From positions 62,001 to 126,000 of the forward strand of contig CAZJPE010000002.1 in assembly GCA_964547875.1 (NCBI GenBank): 64,000 nucleotides of DNA, read 5' to 3'. Each line of letters opens with the position of its first letter. Within the stretch, counting starts at the first letter, position 1. The notes under the pieces were generated by a model. It saw nothing but the letters and a program-made list of their open reading frames with translations, was not told where the DNA came from and did not search any database. This document shows positions 15,945 through 23,988 of the stretch, piece after piece. A program made the position numbers and the translations under genes. Origin of the DNA: JAUSIK01 sp964547875 (GTDB lineage Archaea; Nanobdellota; Nanobdellia; Pacearchaeales; GW2011-AR1).

Positions 15945-18131
15945 CTATACTAATTGTTTCGCTTTAATAGGCGCGCATGAATATATATAATCTCCCTTTT
16001 TGTTTCCCCACCAAATTACTCTTCTTGCCCAATCTTCCCACGAATCCCATTTGTCATTGGTTCTGTTTATCGCATAATTAAATTCTCCTTTTTCTATCTG
16101 GATTTTTTCTGCTACTAAGCCTGCCTTGTAAATATCTAAAACATTATAATTCAGAGTTATTATTTTATCTTGTGTATTGAAAGGCATTTTAAGCAACTCT
16201 TTATTGAAACGGATAGCATCTGATAGGACCGAGTTCTCCTTATAGCCTTTTTTTTCTAAAAGATATTCTAAATTTGCCTGGGCTTCTTTGTAGAACGCAT
16301 CAAGTTCTCTTTCTGTTGCAAGCTTGATTAAAGCATACTCATCTGCTGGCCACCATATATTCAGCCATCTTTTGGAATGAATATATTCTGCTCCTCCATT
16401 TTGAAGATTTCTGGCATGCCCGGAAAATAAATCGCTAATCTCTTGCGTAATCGGAGTTTTTCTTGGATTTTCTATAAAAGTGTCTGCTATTTCCTTGTAG
16501 CTGATTCCATATTGCGTATTCAACAAAATGTTTGGGAGTTGTAAGAGCTTGTCAAAATGCAAAAAAGCGAGCATATAACCAAAGTTTCTCGCCTTAACCC
16601 AATCTTCTCTGGGCATTGTGTTAGTTCCTACAACTAATTGCTGTTTTTCATAGATATTATCTGCCCATTCTCCCAAACTTCCATGAATATTTATCATGTC
16701 AGATTCTGCTATTTCTATTCCATATTTTTCAATATCCTCTGTCATGGGCGCATTTGGAAGTATTGATAAATTGTTGAATTGTATCCTATTATGCTGACCA
16801 TTTTCTATGAGAGTTGAGACTCCTCTTGTAAAAGTTTCATATGTTTCCAAAGGCAGTCCTAATATAATATCTGAAAATGTCGTAACTCCTTCTGTTGTAA
16901 ACCTTTTTTGCAACTCGTGATATGTTGAAAGTTTTATATTGCCTCTTTTTATAGCTCTAAGAGTTGGTTCATGAAGAGATTGAAAAGCTAAAAGGACGCC
17001 TTTATCCAGACCGCTATCATTAAGCACTTTCTGAATTCCATATGACACCTCTGTTGAGTTTTTGGTATTTTGTACAGAAAATCTATGCGGATAGCCATAA
17101 TTTCTTTTATTTTCTGCAAAACGTTTCGCAATAGCTAAATCCCTTTCTTTGTACAGACCAAAATTAGCATCGCAACAATAGACAAATTCTATCTTATTTC
17201 TGCTAAACCAATCTATCTCTTTGAATATCCTGTTTTCCAAATCGTAATCTGCCATTCTCTTTGTTGATGCAATTCCCCAATCACAGAAACTACACTCAAA
17301 TGGGCAGCCCCTATTTGTTTCAAAAAGAGCATTCCACTGTTGATCAGGATTTGATTTAATTAATTCATCGAAATATCCTGTTAAATAAGGAGAAGGAATT
17401 GTATTCAGATCCTCAACCCTTTGTTTTTTTAGGCTTTCTATAATCGGATCCAGTTCTCGCCGTTTTTTAAGAAATTCATCTGTGCTTAGATTTTTGACAT
17501 GGGTTACATATAGTTTTTTTAAATCTTCTGGGCTTTGTTCTTCAAGATATTCTGCACTATATATTTTTTTTAGGTATTCCTTGTACTTATTTAACAAATC
17601 TTGCATACTTAACCCTTCATTTGTATAGACAAACCTTTTCTTTTCATCTAAAAATGCCAAGGAGGGTACAGCTTCCCAATTGCCTGAAGGATAATTTTCC
17701 AAGAAGGATTTGAAAGGCCTTTCTCCTTCTCCAGGGGAGGCGAAATCAACAAAAGGATATTTTCTTAGAAGAGCTTCCAAACCTTTTTCTTTAGTATCGG
17801 GAACGTGGCATCCGCCAAAAAGAATAATTGCATTTGGATTCTCTTCTTTTATTCCTTTTGCTATTGCCTTTGAAATCTCAAAATTCCAGACATAAGTGCT
17901 GAAACAGGCGATATTGGAGCCAGATAAATGCTCAACTGCTTTTTCAATTGATATTCTTTTATAAATTGGACTTGAGAATTCAAAATCATCAAAATTCCTT
18001 GCATGTCTCTGCGCATAAGAATGCAAGAATCCCAACGAGAGCGGCAGATAATCCTGTCTATCAAAGCTATTATTAATCTGCACCATACCCACTTTTATCT
18101 TTCTCTTTTTCTCTTTTTGCATTGTTTCCAT
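15945..18131 (-). CDS. B12-binding-domain radical SAM protein (728 aa)
   Basis: The largest enzyme of the cluster. Residues 1-150 are the cobalamin-binding-like domain (LPLSLGFLHSYA, NAIILFGGCHVPD, ASPGEGERPF). A helical insertion (about 160-240) precedes TNRGCPFECSFCDWG with C276-x3-C280-x2-C283; the CDWG ending is typical of one subgroup of class B radical SAM enzymes. FSDIILGLPLETYETF follows in the barrel, and a long C-terminal domain of about 250 residues is of unknown kind. A TATA-like run lies about 28 nt upstream. Likely acts on a large or lipid-linked substrate; this is a guess from the long extra domains. Confidence 0.9.
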   Translation of the reverse strand: METMQKEKKRKIKVGMVQINNSFDRQDYLPLSLGFLHSYAQRHARNFDDFEFSSPIYKRISIEKAVEHLSGSNIACFSTYVWNFEISKAIAKGIKEENPNAIILFGGCHVPDTKEKGLEALLRKYPFVDFASPGEGERPFKSFLENYPSGNWEAVPSLAFLDEKKRFVYTNEGLSMQDLLNKYKEYLKKIYSAEYLEEQSPEDLKKLYVTHVKNLSTDEFLKKRRELDPIIESLKKQRVEDLNTIPSPYLTGYFDELIKSNPDQQWNALFETNRGCPFECSFCDWGIASTKRMADYDLENRIFKEIDWFSRNKIEFVYCCDANFGLYKERDLAIAKRFAENKRNYGYPHRFSVQNTKNSTEVSYGIQKVLNDSGLDKGVLLAFQSLHEPTLRAIKRGNIKLSTYHELQKRFTTEGVTTFSDIILGLPLETYETFTRGVSTLIENGQHNRIQFNNLSILPNAPMTEDIEKYGIEIAESDMINIHGSLGEWADNIYEKQQLVVGTNTMPREDWVKARNFGYMLAFLHFDKLLQLPNILLNTQYGISYKEIADTFIENPRKTPITQEISDLFSGHARNLQNGGAEYIHSKRWLNIWWPADEYALIKLATERELDAFYKEAQANLEYLLEKKGYKENSVLSDAIRFNKELLKMPFNTQDKIITLNYNVLDIYKAGLVAEKIQIEKGEFNYAINRTNDKWDSWEDWARRVIWWGNKKGDYIYSCAPIKAKQLV

Positions 18132-18164
18132 GATAATTTTTCATGTTATGCCTTGTTTATATAA

Positions 18165-19151
18165 TTATTGCTTAAAAATATCGTATCTTTTAGTTAATAT
18201 CTCTTTATTTTCGTTATACCATGCCATTGTTTTTTTTATTCCTTGTTCTAAGGAAACTTGAGGATTAAATCCAAGAGCGAGAGCGCGGGAAATATTCATT
18301 GTTCTTATTTTATCGCCATAATTTTTAGAAGTTTCGTATACAATTTTAGGCAACTTATCCGAATTATTTATTATTATTTCCAATGCTTGCTTTATTGTTT
18401 GTTTATTGCCAGAACCTAAATTTACCGGATTTTCAGGCCCTGGATTTTTTTCCATGACAAGCATCATTCCTCTTGCTACATCGTCCGTATAAACGAAATC
18501 CCTTATTTGAGAGCCGTCTCCCCAAACAACAATTGGATTTTCTCCATTAAGAATTTTCCTAATTAATGAAGGAATAACCATTGCACTATCTTGAGCAAAG
18601 TTATCATAGGGGCCATAAGTATTTGAAGGACGGACAATTGATATCTTGCCCCAGTTATATTCAATTTTACATGCTCTTGCCTGGGCTTCTCCAACTCGCT
18701 TTGCTAATCCTGTATAAAAATCATTTTCAGAAAGAGGTATTCTTAATACATCAATTGAATCGTCATAAATCTCTGATGAAGAATAAACTGCATAGCTGCT
18801 TGCAAATAAATATCTTTCAACATCTGATTCTCGCGCTGCTTTTAGAAGATTTGTATTAAACAAGAGCATAGGCTCTAAAAAGCTTAATGGTTTTTCTTTG
18901 TTTATTTTAGGAGAACCTTTAATGCATAATAGATTAAATACATAATCAATATTTCTACATGCTTTAAGGCAATTTTCATATTTTATTAAGTCCAGATGTA
19001 AAAATTCTGCTTCTGGATGGGCTCTTGATTTGTCGTCAAGAGATGCTATTCTAACTTCAGCTTCTTCTTTTATTAGATTTTTTACTAGAGGGATGCCTAT
19101 TAAGCCAGTGCCTCCTGCAACTAAGACTCTTTTATTTTTGTAGAAGCCCAT
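18165..19151 (-). CDS. NAD-dependent epimerase/dehydratase family protein, shifted catalytic Tyr
   Basis: A 328-residue extended SDR with GGTGLIG near residue 12, FASSYAVYSSSEIYD (about 115-129), RPSNTYGPYDNF, WGDGSQIRDFVYTDDV and the C-terminal VSLEQGIKKTMAWYNEN tail of UDP-sugar epimerases and dehydratases. Where YxxxK is expected the sequence is FYTGLAKRVGE: the residue four before the lysine is threonine, and the tyrosine is one place further away. A one-residue insertion would explain this. It stands at the promoter-proximal end of the leftward block, with a TATA-like box 26 nt upstream. Confidence 0.85.
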   Translation of the reverse strand: MGFYKNKRVLVAGGTGLIGIPLVKNLIKEEAEVRIASLDDKSRAHPEAEFLHLDLIKYENCLKACRNIDYVFNLLCIKGSPKINKEKPLSFLEPMLLFNTNLLKAARESDVERYLFASSYAVYSSSEIYDDSIDVLRIPLSENDFYTGLAKRVGEAQARACKIEYNWGKISIVRPSNTYGPYDNFAQDSAMVIPSLIRKILNGENPIVVWGDGSQIRDFVYTDDVARGMMLVMEKNPGPENPVNLGSGNKQTIKQALEIIINNSDKLPKIVYETSKNYGDKIRTMNISRALALGFNPQVSLEQGIKKTMAWYNENKEILTKRYDIFKQ

Positions 19152-19173
19152 GGTTTATGCATCTTTTTATATC

Positions 19174-19181
19174 TTATAAAT
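19174..19181 (-). promoter_or_regulatory. TATA-like box at the head of the radical SAM block
   Basis: The sequence ttataaat is centred about 26 nt upstream of the minus-strand ATG at 19151. The divergent glycosyltransferase at 19251 has its own A/T box, so this 99-nt gap holds two promoters. Confidence 0.5.
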
Positions 19182-19250
19182 ATTGCTACATAATTTCTTA
19201 TGAATTGCTATATCTTTTTAAAAGATATAATCTGACAGAAAATAAGTAAA

Positions 19251-20939
19251 ATGAAGAGAATAAGTTTGGAAGAGACGAGCAGGCTGTTGAAGAAAAAGAC
19301 TGCTTTATGCGCTCTTTGGAATTGTGAAGACAGGAAAAACTGGCCTTATCAATTAGGATATCTTGTATATAAGGACTTGTTCAAAGAAGTATTTTTATTC
19401 GATCCAAAAGCAGAAAGGCTTAGACATGGCTCAGAAATTATGAAAAATAAGATGTTTGATATTATAAAAAATAAAAAACCTAATTATGCCTTTTTATTAC
19501 TGGAGGCAAATGACATTAGCTTGGACACGCTTGAAAAAATAAAAGAGATATCTCCCAATACAAAAACACTTGCTATATTTGGAGATGATGACATTCATTT
19601 TGAAACTCGTTCAAGATATTATGCCTTATTTCTTGATTACTGCATATTTTGCCCGATAAAATATTTATCTTCTTATAGAAATGATGGGATTATGAATTCC
19701 CTGCCTTTTGCAGGAGGAGTAAATACAGAAAATTTTAAGCCTTTGAAGCTTGAGAAAAAATATGATGTTGTATGTATTGGAAAGCCTGTGCCTGCGTCAA
19801 GAGCTGAGGCAATAAGATTCTTAATTAAAAATGGAATTAAAGTAAATATCTGGGGCTATGGATGGGACAACTATCCTGAATTTAAGGAAGTATACGGCGG
19901 ACCGCTTGAACATAACGAGATGGTTAAAGTAATAAATCAAACTAAGATTTATCTTGGATTTTGCAAGAATAAACTGGGCGAGGCGCATAATACTGGAAAA
20001 TTCTTTGAAAGCGCTGCGTGTGGAACATTTTGCCTTGTTGATGAATTTCCTGAATATCAAGAATATTTCAATAATAATGAAATAGTTAATTTCAGCGACA
20101 ATAATGATTTGCTGAATAAAGCAAGATATTATTTGAAAAATGAAAAAGAAAGAGAGAGAATTGCAAGAAACGCACATAAGAAAACAATCAAAAATCATAG
20201 CTATCATATGATTTATAGAAAAATTTTCCAGAGAATTTTTATGATGGAAGATTCTAAGACTCTTCTTAAGCTTGACAATAAAGTTATACGGCTTTCAGAA
20301 GAAGACATGAATCTTGATTATTCTTCTATTGAAGAAAAATTAAAAGATTATTCTTATGTTTGCTTTTCTGAAGGAAAATCCTTAATACATAAGCATAAAA
20401 ATTTCCTTCAAGCTTATTCTTTGGAAAAAACTGGAAAAGACATAAGCTGCTGCGATTATTTTGTATTTTCTCAAGGAATTGGGAGATATCTTAAATCAGA
20501 TGCATTTAGGGCTTCCTTAAATGTAAAGAAAGAAGAATTCAACAAATTGCTGAATATTAATCAGATAATGCTAAGAAAAGAATATTTTATGAGGCATTTT
20601 GATAGTTTCAAGAAATTTTATAATCTTGGCGAGATAAACATAATTGACAAAGATAATGTCGCCTTTATAGAAATTCCTTTAGTGCAAATAAACAGATTGA
20701 ATAAGATTAGCAAAGACTGCCTATATAATCTGGATTCTGTCTCTCTTGAAAATTCATTTCAGTTTAGGTTCATGTTTGAACTTTATTTGCTTTTATATCA
20801 AAAAAGACTGCTATTTAATAAATATCTATATAGGCTCGTGATTGAATCTATTATGAAATGGGATACTTTTATTTTAAAATATTTATTTAATTCTCTTTTT
20901 AACAAGGAAAAGCGGCTTAGAATCAAAAACCTAATTTAA
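19251..20939 (+). CDS. CgeB-like glycosyltransferase (GT-B, Glyco_trans_1_2 type)
   Basis: A 562-residue protein. The first half opens with a Rossmann-like domain (KTLAIFGDDDIHFETRSRYY near residue 106) typical of CgeB/spore-maturation-type transferases. A YDVVCIGKPVPASRAEAIRFL segment begins the second GT-B domain, and TGKFFESAACGTFCLVDEFPE (249-269) is the donor-binding signature. The last 230 residues are not recognised and are lysine- and aromatic-rich, possibly a second acceptor or membrane-associated domain. It is divergent from the radical SAM block. Donor and acceptor unknown. Confidence 0.75.
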   Translation: MKRISLEETSRLLKKKTALCALWNCEDRKNWPYQLGYLVYKDLFKEVFLFDPKAERLRHGSEIMKNKMFDIIKNKKPNYAFLLLEANDISLDTLEKIKEISPNTKTLAIFGDDDIHFETRSRYYALFLDYCIFCPIKYLSSYRNDGIMNSLPFAGGVNTENFKPLKLEKKYDVVCIGKPVPASRAEAIRFLIKNGIKVNIWGYGWDNYPEFKEVYGGPLEHNEMVKVINQTKIYLGFCKNKLGEAHNTGKFFESAACGTFCLVDEFPEYQEYFNNNEIVNFSDNNDLLNKARYYLKNEKERERIARNAHKKTIKNHSYHMIYRKIFQRIFMMEDSKTLLKLDNKVIRLSEEDMNLDYSSIEEKLKDYSYVCFSEGKSLIHKHKNFLQAYSLEKTGKDISCCDYFVFSQGIGRYLKSDAFRASLNVKKEEFNKLLNINQIMLRKEYFMRHFDSFKKFYNLGEINIIDKDNVAFIEIPLVQINRLNKISKDCLYNLDSVSLENSFQFRFMFELYLLLYQKRLLFNKYLYRLVIESIMKWDTFILKYLFNSLFNKEKRLRIKNLI

Positions 20940-20949
20940 TATTTCAATA

Positions 20950-21039
20950 GTGTCAAAAATTTCTGAAACTAATCAGGACTCTATTTCTTCTATTATTTCC
21001 TCTTCTGCTAAATGTCCAGTTAATATATTCAATTTATGA
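20950..21039 (+). pseudogene. Possible ferredoxin C-terminal remnant
   Basis: A 29-codon frame without a good start ends in SSSAKCPVNIFNL followed by TGA. A cysteine-proline-Val-x-x-hydrophobic end after an acidic/serine helix is how many small ferredoxins finish. No upstream cysteine motif exists in frame, so at most a tail is left. Chance cannot be excluded. Confidence 0.2.
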
Positions 21040-21085
21040 ATATTTATATACTTCTAAAAATCTGAACTTTTATTCTGCCATATTA

Positions 21086-21094
21086 TTTTATAAA
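21086..21094 (+). promoter_or_regulatory. TATA-like box for the gene at 21115
   Basis: The sequence ttttataaa is centred 25 nt upstream of the ATG at 21115, supporting that start and a leaderless mRNA. Confidence 0.5.
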
Positions 21095-21114
21095 GGGCTG
21101 GATTATACATTTTT

Positions 21115-21801
21115 ATGGAAAAAATTAGCTGCCATAGCAGTGGAGTTATTATAGAGGCTGAAAAAACTGGCGAATTATTGCTTGGCAGATATGACGAAAC
21201 ATATCCTACAAAATTCTTTAGGGGCGCTGTAAATTTAATAGGCGGGAATTATGAAAAGAGCGACAAGTCTCCGTTAGAGATATTATTAAGAGAAATTAAG
21301 CAGGAGTTTTCATCAAATCAGGAGTATGTAAATCATAGAGAAGAAAATTTAAGAGACTTTATAGGGGACTGGAGAGCTGCTAAAAAAATAGAATTGTTTG
21401 CCAGTGAGGAAGACATATTTTTAATTAAAAGAGAGATAATTTCCAATATCTCTCCTTATAAAGATTTTTTGTGGGCTTTTCCTTCTATTGAAGGAAGGGA
21501 TAAATTTGATTCTTTAACAAGCGTATTTATTTCTAAGATTGCACAAGATGTTTTTGAATTAGCGCGTGAAAATCTAAAAGAAAGCAGGAGCATAAAAAAT
21601 GAGGGCTCTGCAGTTATATGCACTTTTAAAGAGCTTAAACAAGGAAGACTTTTATGTGCTTGGGCAACGCCTTTTATTTTGTCTGATTATAAAAACGTTG
21701 AAATCCCAAATAATTACAATGTTAAAGCAAAATCTATTGGGAAGCCGAGAAATTCAATATTGGAATACGCACGTGAATTTGATTATAGGCTCCCTATTTA
21801 A
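21115..21801 (+). CDS. Nudix-like protein with an unusual Nudix box
   Basis: A 228-residue protein. Its N-terminal part resembles a Nudix fold: ELLLGRYDETYPTKFFRGAVNLIGGNYE precedes a helix LEILLREIKQEF that matches the RExxxEE end of the Nudix box. The spacing between the GG loop and this helix is longer than in G-x5-E-x7-REUxEE, so it is atypical. Nudix enzymes hydrolyse nucleoside diphosphate-linked compounds, including nucleotide sugars. The nearby cytidylyltransferase fits that. Activity is uncertain. Confidence 0.55.
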   Translation: MEKISCHSSGVIIEAEKTGELLLGRYDETYPTKFFRGAVNLIGGNYEKSDKSPLEILLREIKQEFSSNQEYVNHREENLRDFIGDWRAAKKIELFASEEDIFLIKREIISNISPYKDFLWAFPSIEGRDKFDSLTSVFISKIAQDVFELARENLKESRSIKNEGSAVICTFKELKQGRLLCAWATPFILSDYKNVEIPNNYNVKAKSIGKPRNSILEYAREFDYRLPI

Positions 21802-21830
21802 TGACTTATAATTGTTCTGCTACAAATATA

Positions 21831-21838
21831 TTTATAAA
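21831..21838 (+). promoter_or_regulatory. TATA-like box that argues for the start at 21860
   Basis: The sequence tttataaa is centred about 25-26 nt before the ATG at 21860 but only 13-14 nt before the in-frame ATG at 21848, so transcripts would probably begin at or after 21848. Confidence 0.5.
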
Positions 21839-21859
21839 CTAAATTAAATGGCTTTCGTT

Positions 21860-22366
21860 ATGGCTATAATTAAATACAATGATTTATCAGAAATAAGAGA
21901 ACAGCATAGGGACAAAAAAATAGTCTTTTGCTCTGGAACTTTTGACCTGCCGCATGCAGGACATGTTTTATTTTTTGAGGATTGCAAGAGATATGGAGAG
22001 ATTCTTGTTGTTGCTCTTGGCGTAGATGAACTTACTAGAGAATTTAAAGGCGAAAAAAGACCTATTTTGAATGAACATATCAGATTAAAAACAGTAGATT
22101 CATTTAAGCCTGTTGATTATAGCCTGCTTGTTGGTAGAGATTATCATTCTTCTTCTTATCCGCTTAGCGTATCTACATTCCCAAAATTATTTGATTTGCT
22201 AAAACCAAATAAGTGGGTTGTTAATAAAGACGCCCAAGACATTCCAATGAGGCATGAGCTGGCTAATAGATTCAATGTAGAATTAATAGTCTTGGAGAGA
22301 TACTGCCCTAGGGAATTTGAGGATATATCGACGACAAAACTTATTGAAAAAATAAGAGCATTATAA
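21860..22366 (+). CDS. Cytidylyltransferase-like nucleotidyltransferase
   Basis: A 168-residue member of the GT/HIGH nucleotidyltransferase superfamily with CSGTFDLPHAGHVLFFEDCKRYG: GTFD (residues 26-29) and H32-x-x-H35 bind the CTP or ATP phosphates. Length and motif suit glycerol-3-phosphate cytidylyltransferase or the RfaE/HldE adenylyltransferase domain, which activates heptose 1-phosphate. The usual C-terminal ISST-type motif is present as DISTTKL. An in-frame ATG lies at 21848, but the TATA-like box favours 21860. The 3' end overlaps the convergent HAD gene by 6 nt. A role in activating a polyol or sugar for surface glycans is inference. Confidence 0.8.
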   Translation: MAIIKYNDLSEIREQHRDKKIVFCSGTFDLPHAGHVLFFEDCKRYGEILVVALGVDELTREFKGEKRPILNEHIRLKTVDSFKPVDYSLLVGRDYHSSSYPLSVSTFPKLFDLLKPNKWVVNKDAQDIPMRHELANRFNVELIVLERYCPREFEDISTTKLIEKIRAL

Positions 22367-23017
22367 CAATAAATTTTCAATATCATAGATTCTTTCAACT
22401 GAAAAATCCGCTTCTTTGAGGTTTTTTCCAACTGCTATTGTTTTCATTCCTAATGATCTCGGAGGAAGAATGTCTGTCTTTAAATTATCGCCTATGTAAA
22501 CATGCTCTTGCGCAGAATATCCAGACATATTTAAAAAATATGAAAATATGGAGCCATCTAATTTTTTATTTGGCAAGGCGCTATCGCCAAATATTGCATA
22601 ATCAAATACTTTTTCTTCTATACCTAATTTTTTTAATCTGGGTATGGCTTGATTAGTTATTGCTGATGTTATCAAAAAAGTTTTGTAATTCTCATGGATT
22701 TTATCTAAAAGCTTGGCAATTTTATCATCTGGCTTTATTAAATCTGTAATATCTGCCCGTGAGATGCATTCATTTATCATTTCTCCTGCATTTGGAAAAC
22801 TAAGATTTCTTAAGGATTGCGTCCTGCTGCCTACCTCTGCGTATAGATTATCACAAAGCCTTTTTGCATTTCCTAGATTCAAAAGCTCTGGCTTATACTC
22901 AAGAACTTTTTTTGCTATCTCTAATGAGATTCTTTCGTCTATTTTTGGATTATTTTGGTATAATGTGCTATCTAAGTCAAATCCCACTAATTTTATATCG
23001 GAAAATATAGACAACAT
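22361..23017 (-). CDS. HAD-superfamily hydrolase
   Basis: A 218-residue HAD phosphatase. FDLDSTLY gives the nucleophile D14 and acid D16; LITSAITNQAI carries the motif II Ser/Thr; IFGDSALPNKKLDG the motif III lysine; and HVYIGDNLKTDILPPRSLGM motif IV, with the GDNxxxD metal site. The helical cap between residues 25 and 95 places it in subfamily I (phosphoglycolate phosphatase-like). The cytosolic substrate is a phosphorylated small molecule, identity unknown. It is convergent with the cytidylyltransferase. Confidence 0.88.
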   Translation of the reverse strand: MLSIFSDIKLVGFDLDSTLYQNNPKIDERISLEIAKKVLEYKPELLNLGNAKRLCDNLYAEVGSRTQSLRNLSFPNAGEMINECISRADITDLIKPDDKIAKLLDKIHENYKTFLITSAITNQAIPRLKKLGIEEKVFDYAIFGDSALPNKKLDGSIFSYFLNMSGYSAQEHVYIGDNLKTDILPPRSLGMKTIAVGKNLKEADFSVERIYDIENLLL

Positions 23018-23072
23018 GATTTTTGTCGCAGAGAGGGGAATATAAAGATTATGCTAAATCATCATACAAATG

Positions 23073-23083
23073 TATTTAAATTA
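23073..23083 (+). promoter_or_regulatory. TATA-like box that decides the start at 23102
   Basis: The sequence tatttaaatta is centred about 25 nt upstream of the ATG at 23102. The in-frame ATG at 23051 lies before this box, so the longer version would not be on the transcript. Confidence 0.55.
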
Positions 23084-23101
23084 TATCAAAAGAATTTTTA
23101 T

Positions 23102-23671
23102 ATGCATAATTATCTTATTTTAGTTGCTGGCTTGCCTGCGACAGGCAAGCAAACTTCTGCGGAAAAACTTGCTAAAAATTTGAATAATTATGTATTAATT
23201 GACCAGAATGAGCTTAGAAGAAAGGCAGGCATCAGAAAAATGCCACAAAAGCAAGACGAGATAAATCGCAAGATAGATAGGATGACTGCTTCTTACCTGA
23301 ACGAGAGAAAGGGAGTTATAATTCTTGCAGGACACAGACAAGTTTGCAGAAGAAACCAGCTTTATGGAGTGGCTTCTTGCTGCGGAGCAAATGTTATTGC
23401 GTTAGAATGTGTTTGCTCTGAAGCAGAGGCAAAGAGAAGAATGAGAGCAAGACCAAAAAGCGATGGATTGCTTTCAAAACCGAATGAGCCAAGAGTTTAT
23501 GATAGAATAAGAGATTTATGGGAAGACATAAATATTGACTTTAAATTTCCAGGACAGGATTTTGTTTCTTATGTTGCATATAATACAGAAGAGAATAAAA
23601 TTTATAGAAATAAAATAACTGAAGGAATGAATAATTTTGTTGATAAAATGGAGAGAATATTGCTTGGATAA
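23102..23671 (+). CDS. AAA_33-type P-loop kinase-like protein
   Basis: A 189-residue protein beginning with the P-loop strand LILVAGLPATGKQTSAEKL. G10 to K16 form Walker A, but the residue after lysine is Gln and Thr comes one later, a small departure from GK[ST]. YVLIDQNELRRKAG carries the DxNxxR-type segment, and VIALECVCSEAEAKRRMRARP a lid with basic residues, as in gluconate, adenylylsulfate or tRNA-Ser kinases of the AAA_33 group. The start at 23102 is preferred over 23051 because the TATA-like box and the P-loop strand both fit. Substrate unknown. Confidence 0.75.
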   Translation: MHNYLILVAGLPATGKQTSAEKLAKNLNNYVLIDQNELRRKAGIRKMPQKQDEINRKIDRMTASYLNERKGVIILAGHRQVCRRNQLYGVASCCGANVIALECVCSEAEAKRRMRARPKSDGLLSKPNEPRVYDRIRDLWEDINIDFKFPGQDFVSYVAYNTEENKIYRNKITEGMNNFVDKMERILLG

Positions 23672-23710
23672 TTTAAATCAGGGGATTGCGTTTGAGGTGT
23701 AGGAAATTCA

Positions 23711-23956
23711 TTATTTCTCAATTAGAGATATTTCACTCCATTTATATTGATTATTTATTATAATAATCTCGTTTTTCTTGTGTATAAAATCAATTCCTTC
23801 TCTTAAGGTTACATTTATTCCATCATTTTCAAATAAACCACGAACTATTTTACCATCATGTCTAAAATGGCTGTTATCATGGGCAATATCTCCAGAATTT
23901 TCATAATTATTTTCGTAGTAATTATCTTCTTGATTTTCTAGTGTCGTTATTTGCAT
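23711..23956 (-). CDS. Hypothetical protein (81 aa)
   Basis: An 81-residue frame on the same strand as, and 32 nt after, the membrane-protein gene at 23989-24783. The first 35 residues are unusually rich in Asn, Glu and Tyr (ENNYENSGDIAHDN); the rest looks like a small beta-rich domain (GKIVRGLFENDGINVTL). No family is recognised. It may be the third gene of the unit 25250 to 23711. Its existence rests only on the open frame and the position. Confidence 0.35.
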   Translation of the reverse strand: MQITTLENQEDNYYENNYENSGDIAHDNSHFRHDGKIVRGLFENDGINVTLREGIDFIHKKNEIIIINNQYKWSEISLIEK

Positions 23957-23988
23957 TTTTTGTTTTTCTTGGATAAAGTTGTAAGGAT

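Noticed and set aside
23051..23101. N-terminal extension of the P-loop kinase-like protein
   Set aside because: The TATA-like box at 23073-23083 lies inside it and the P-loop strand begins right after ATG 23102.
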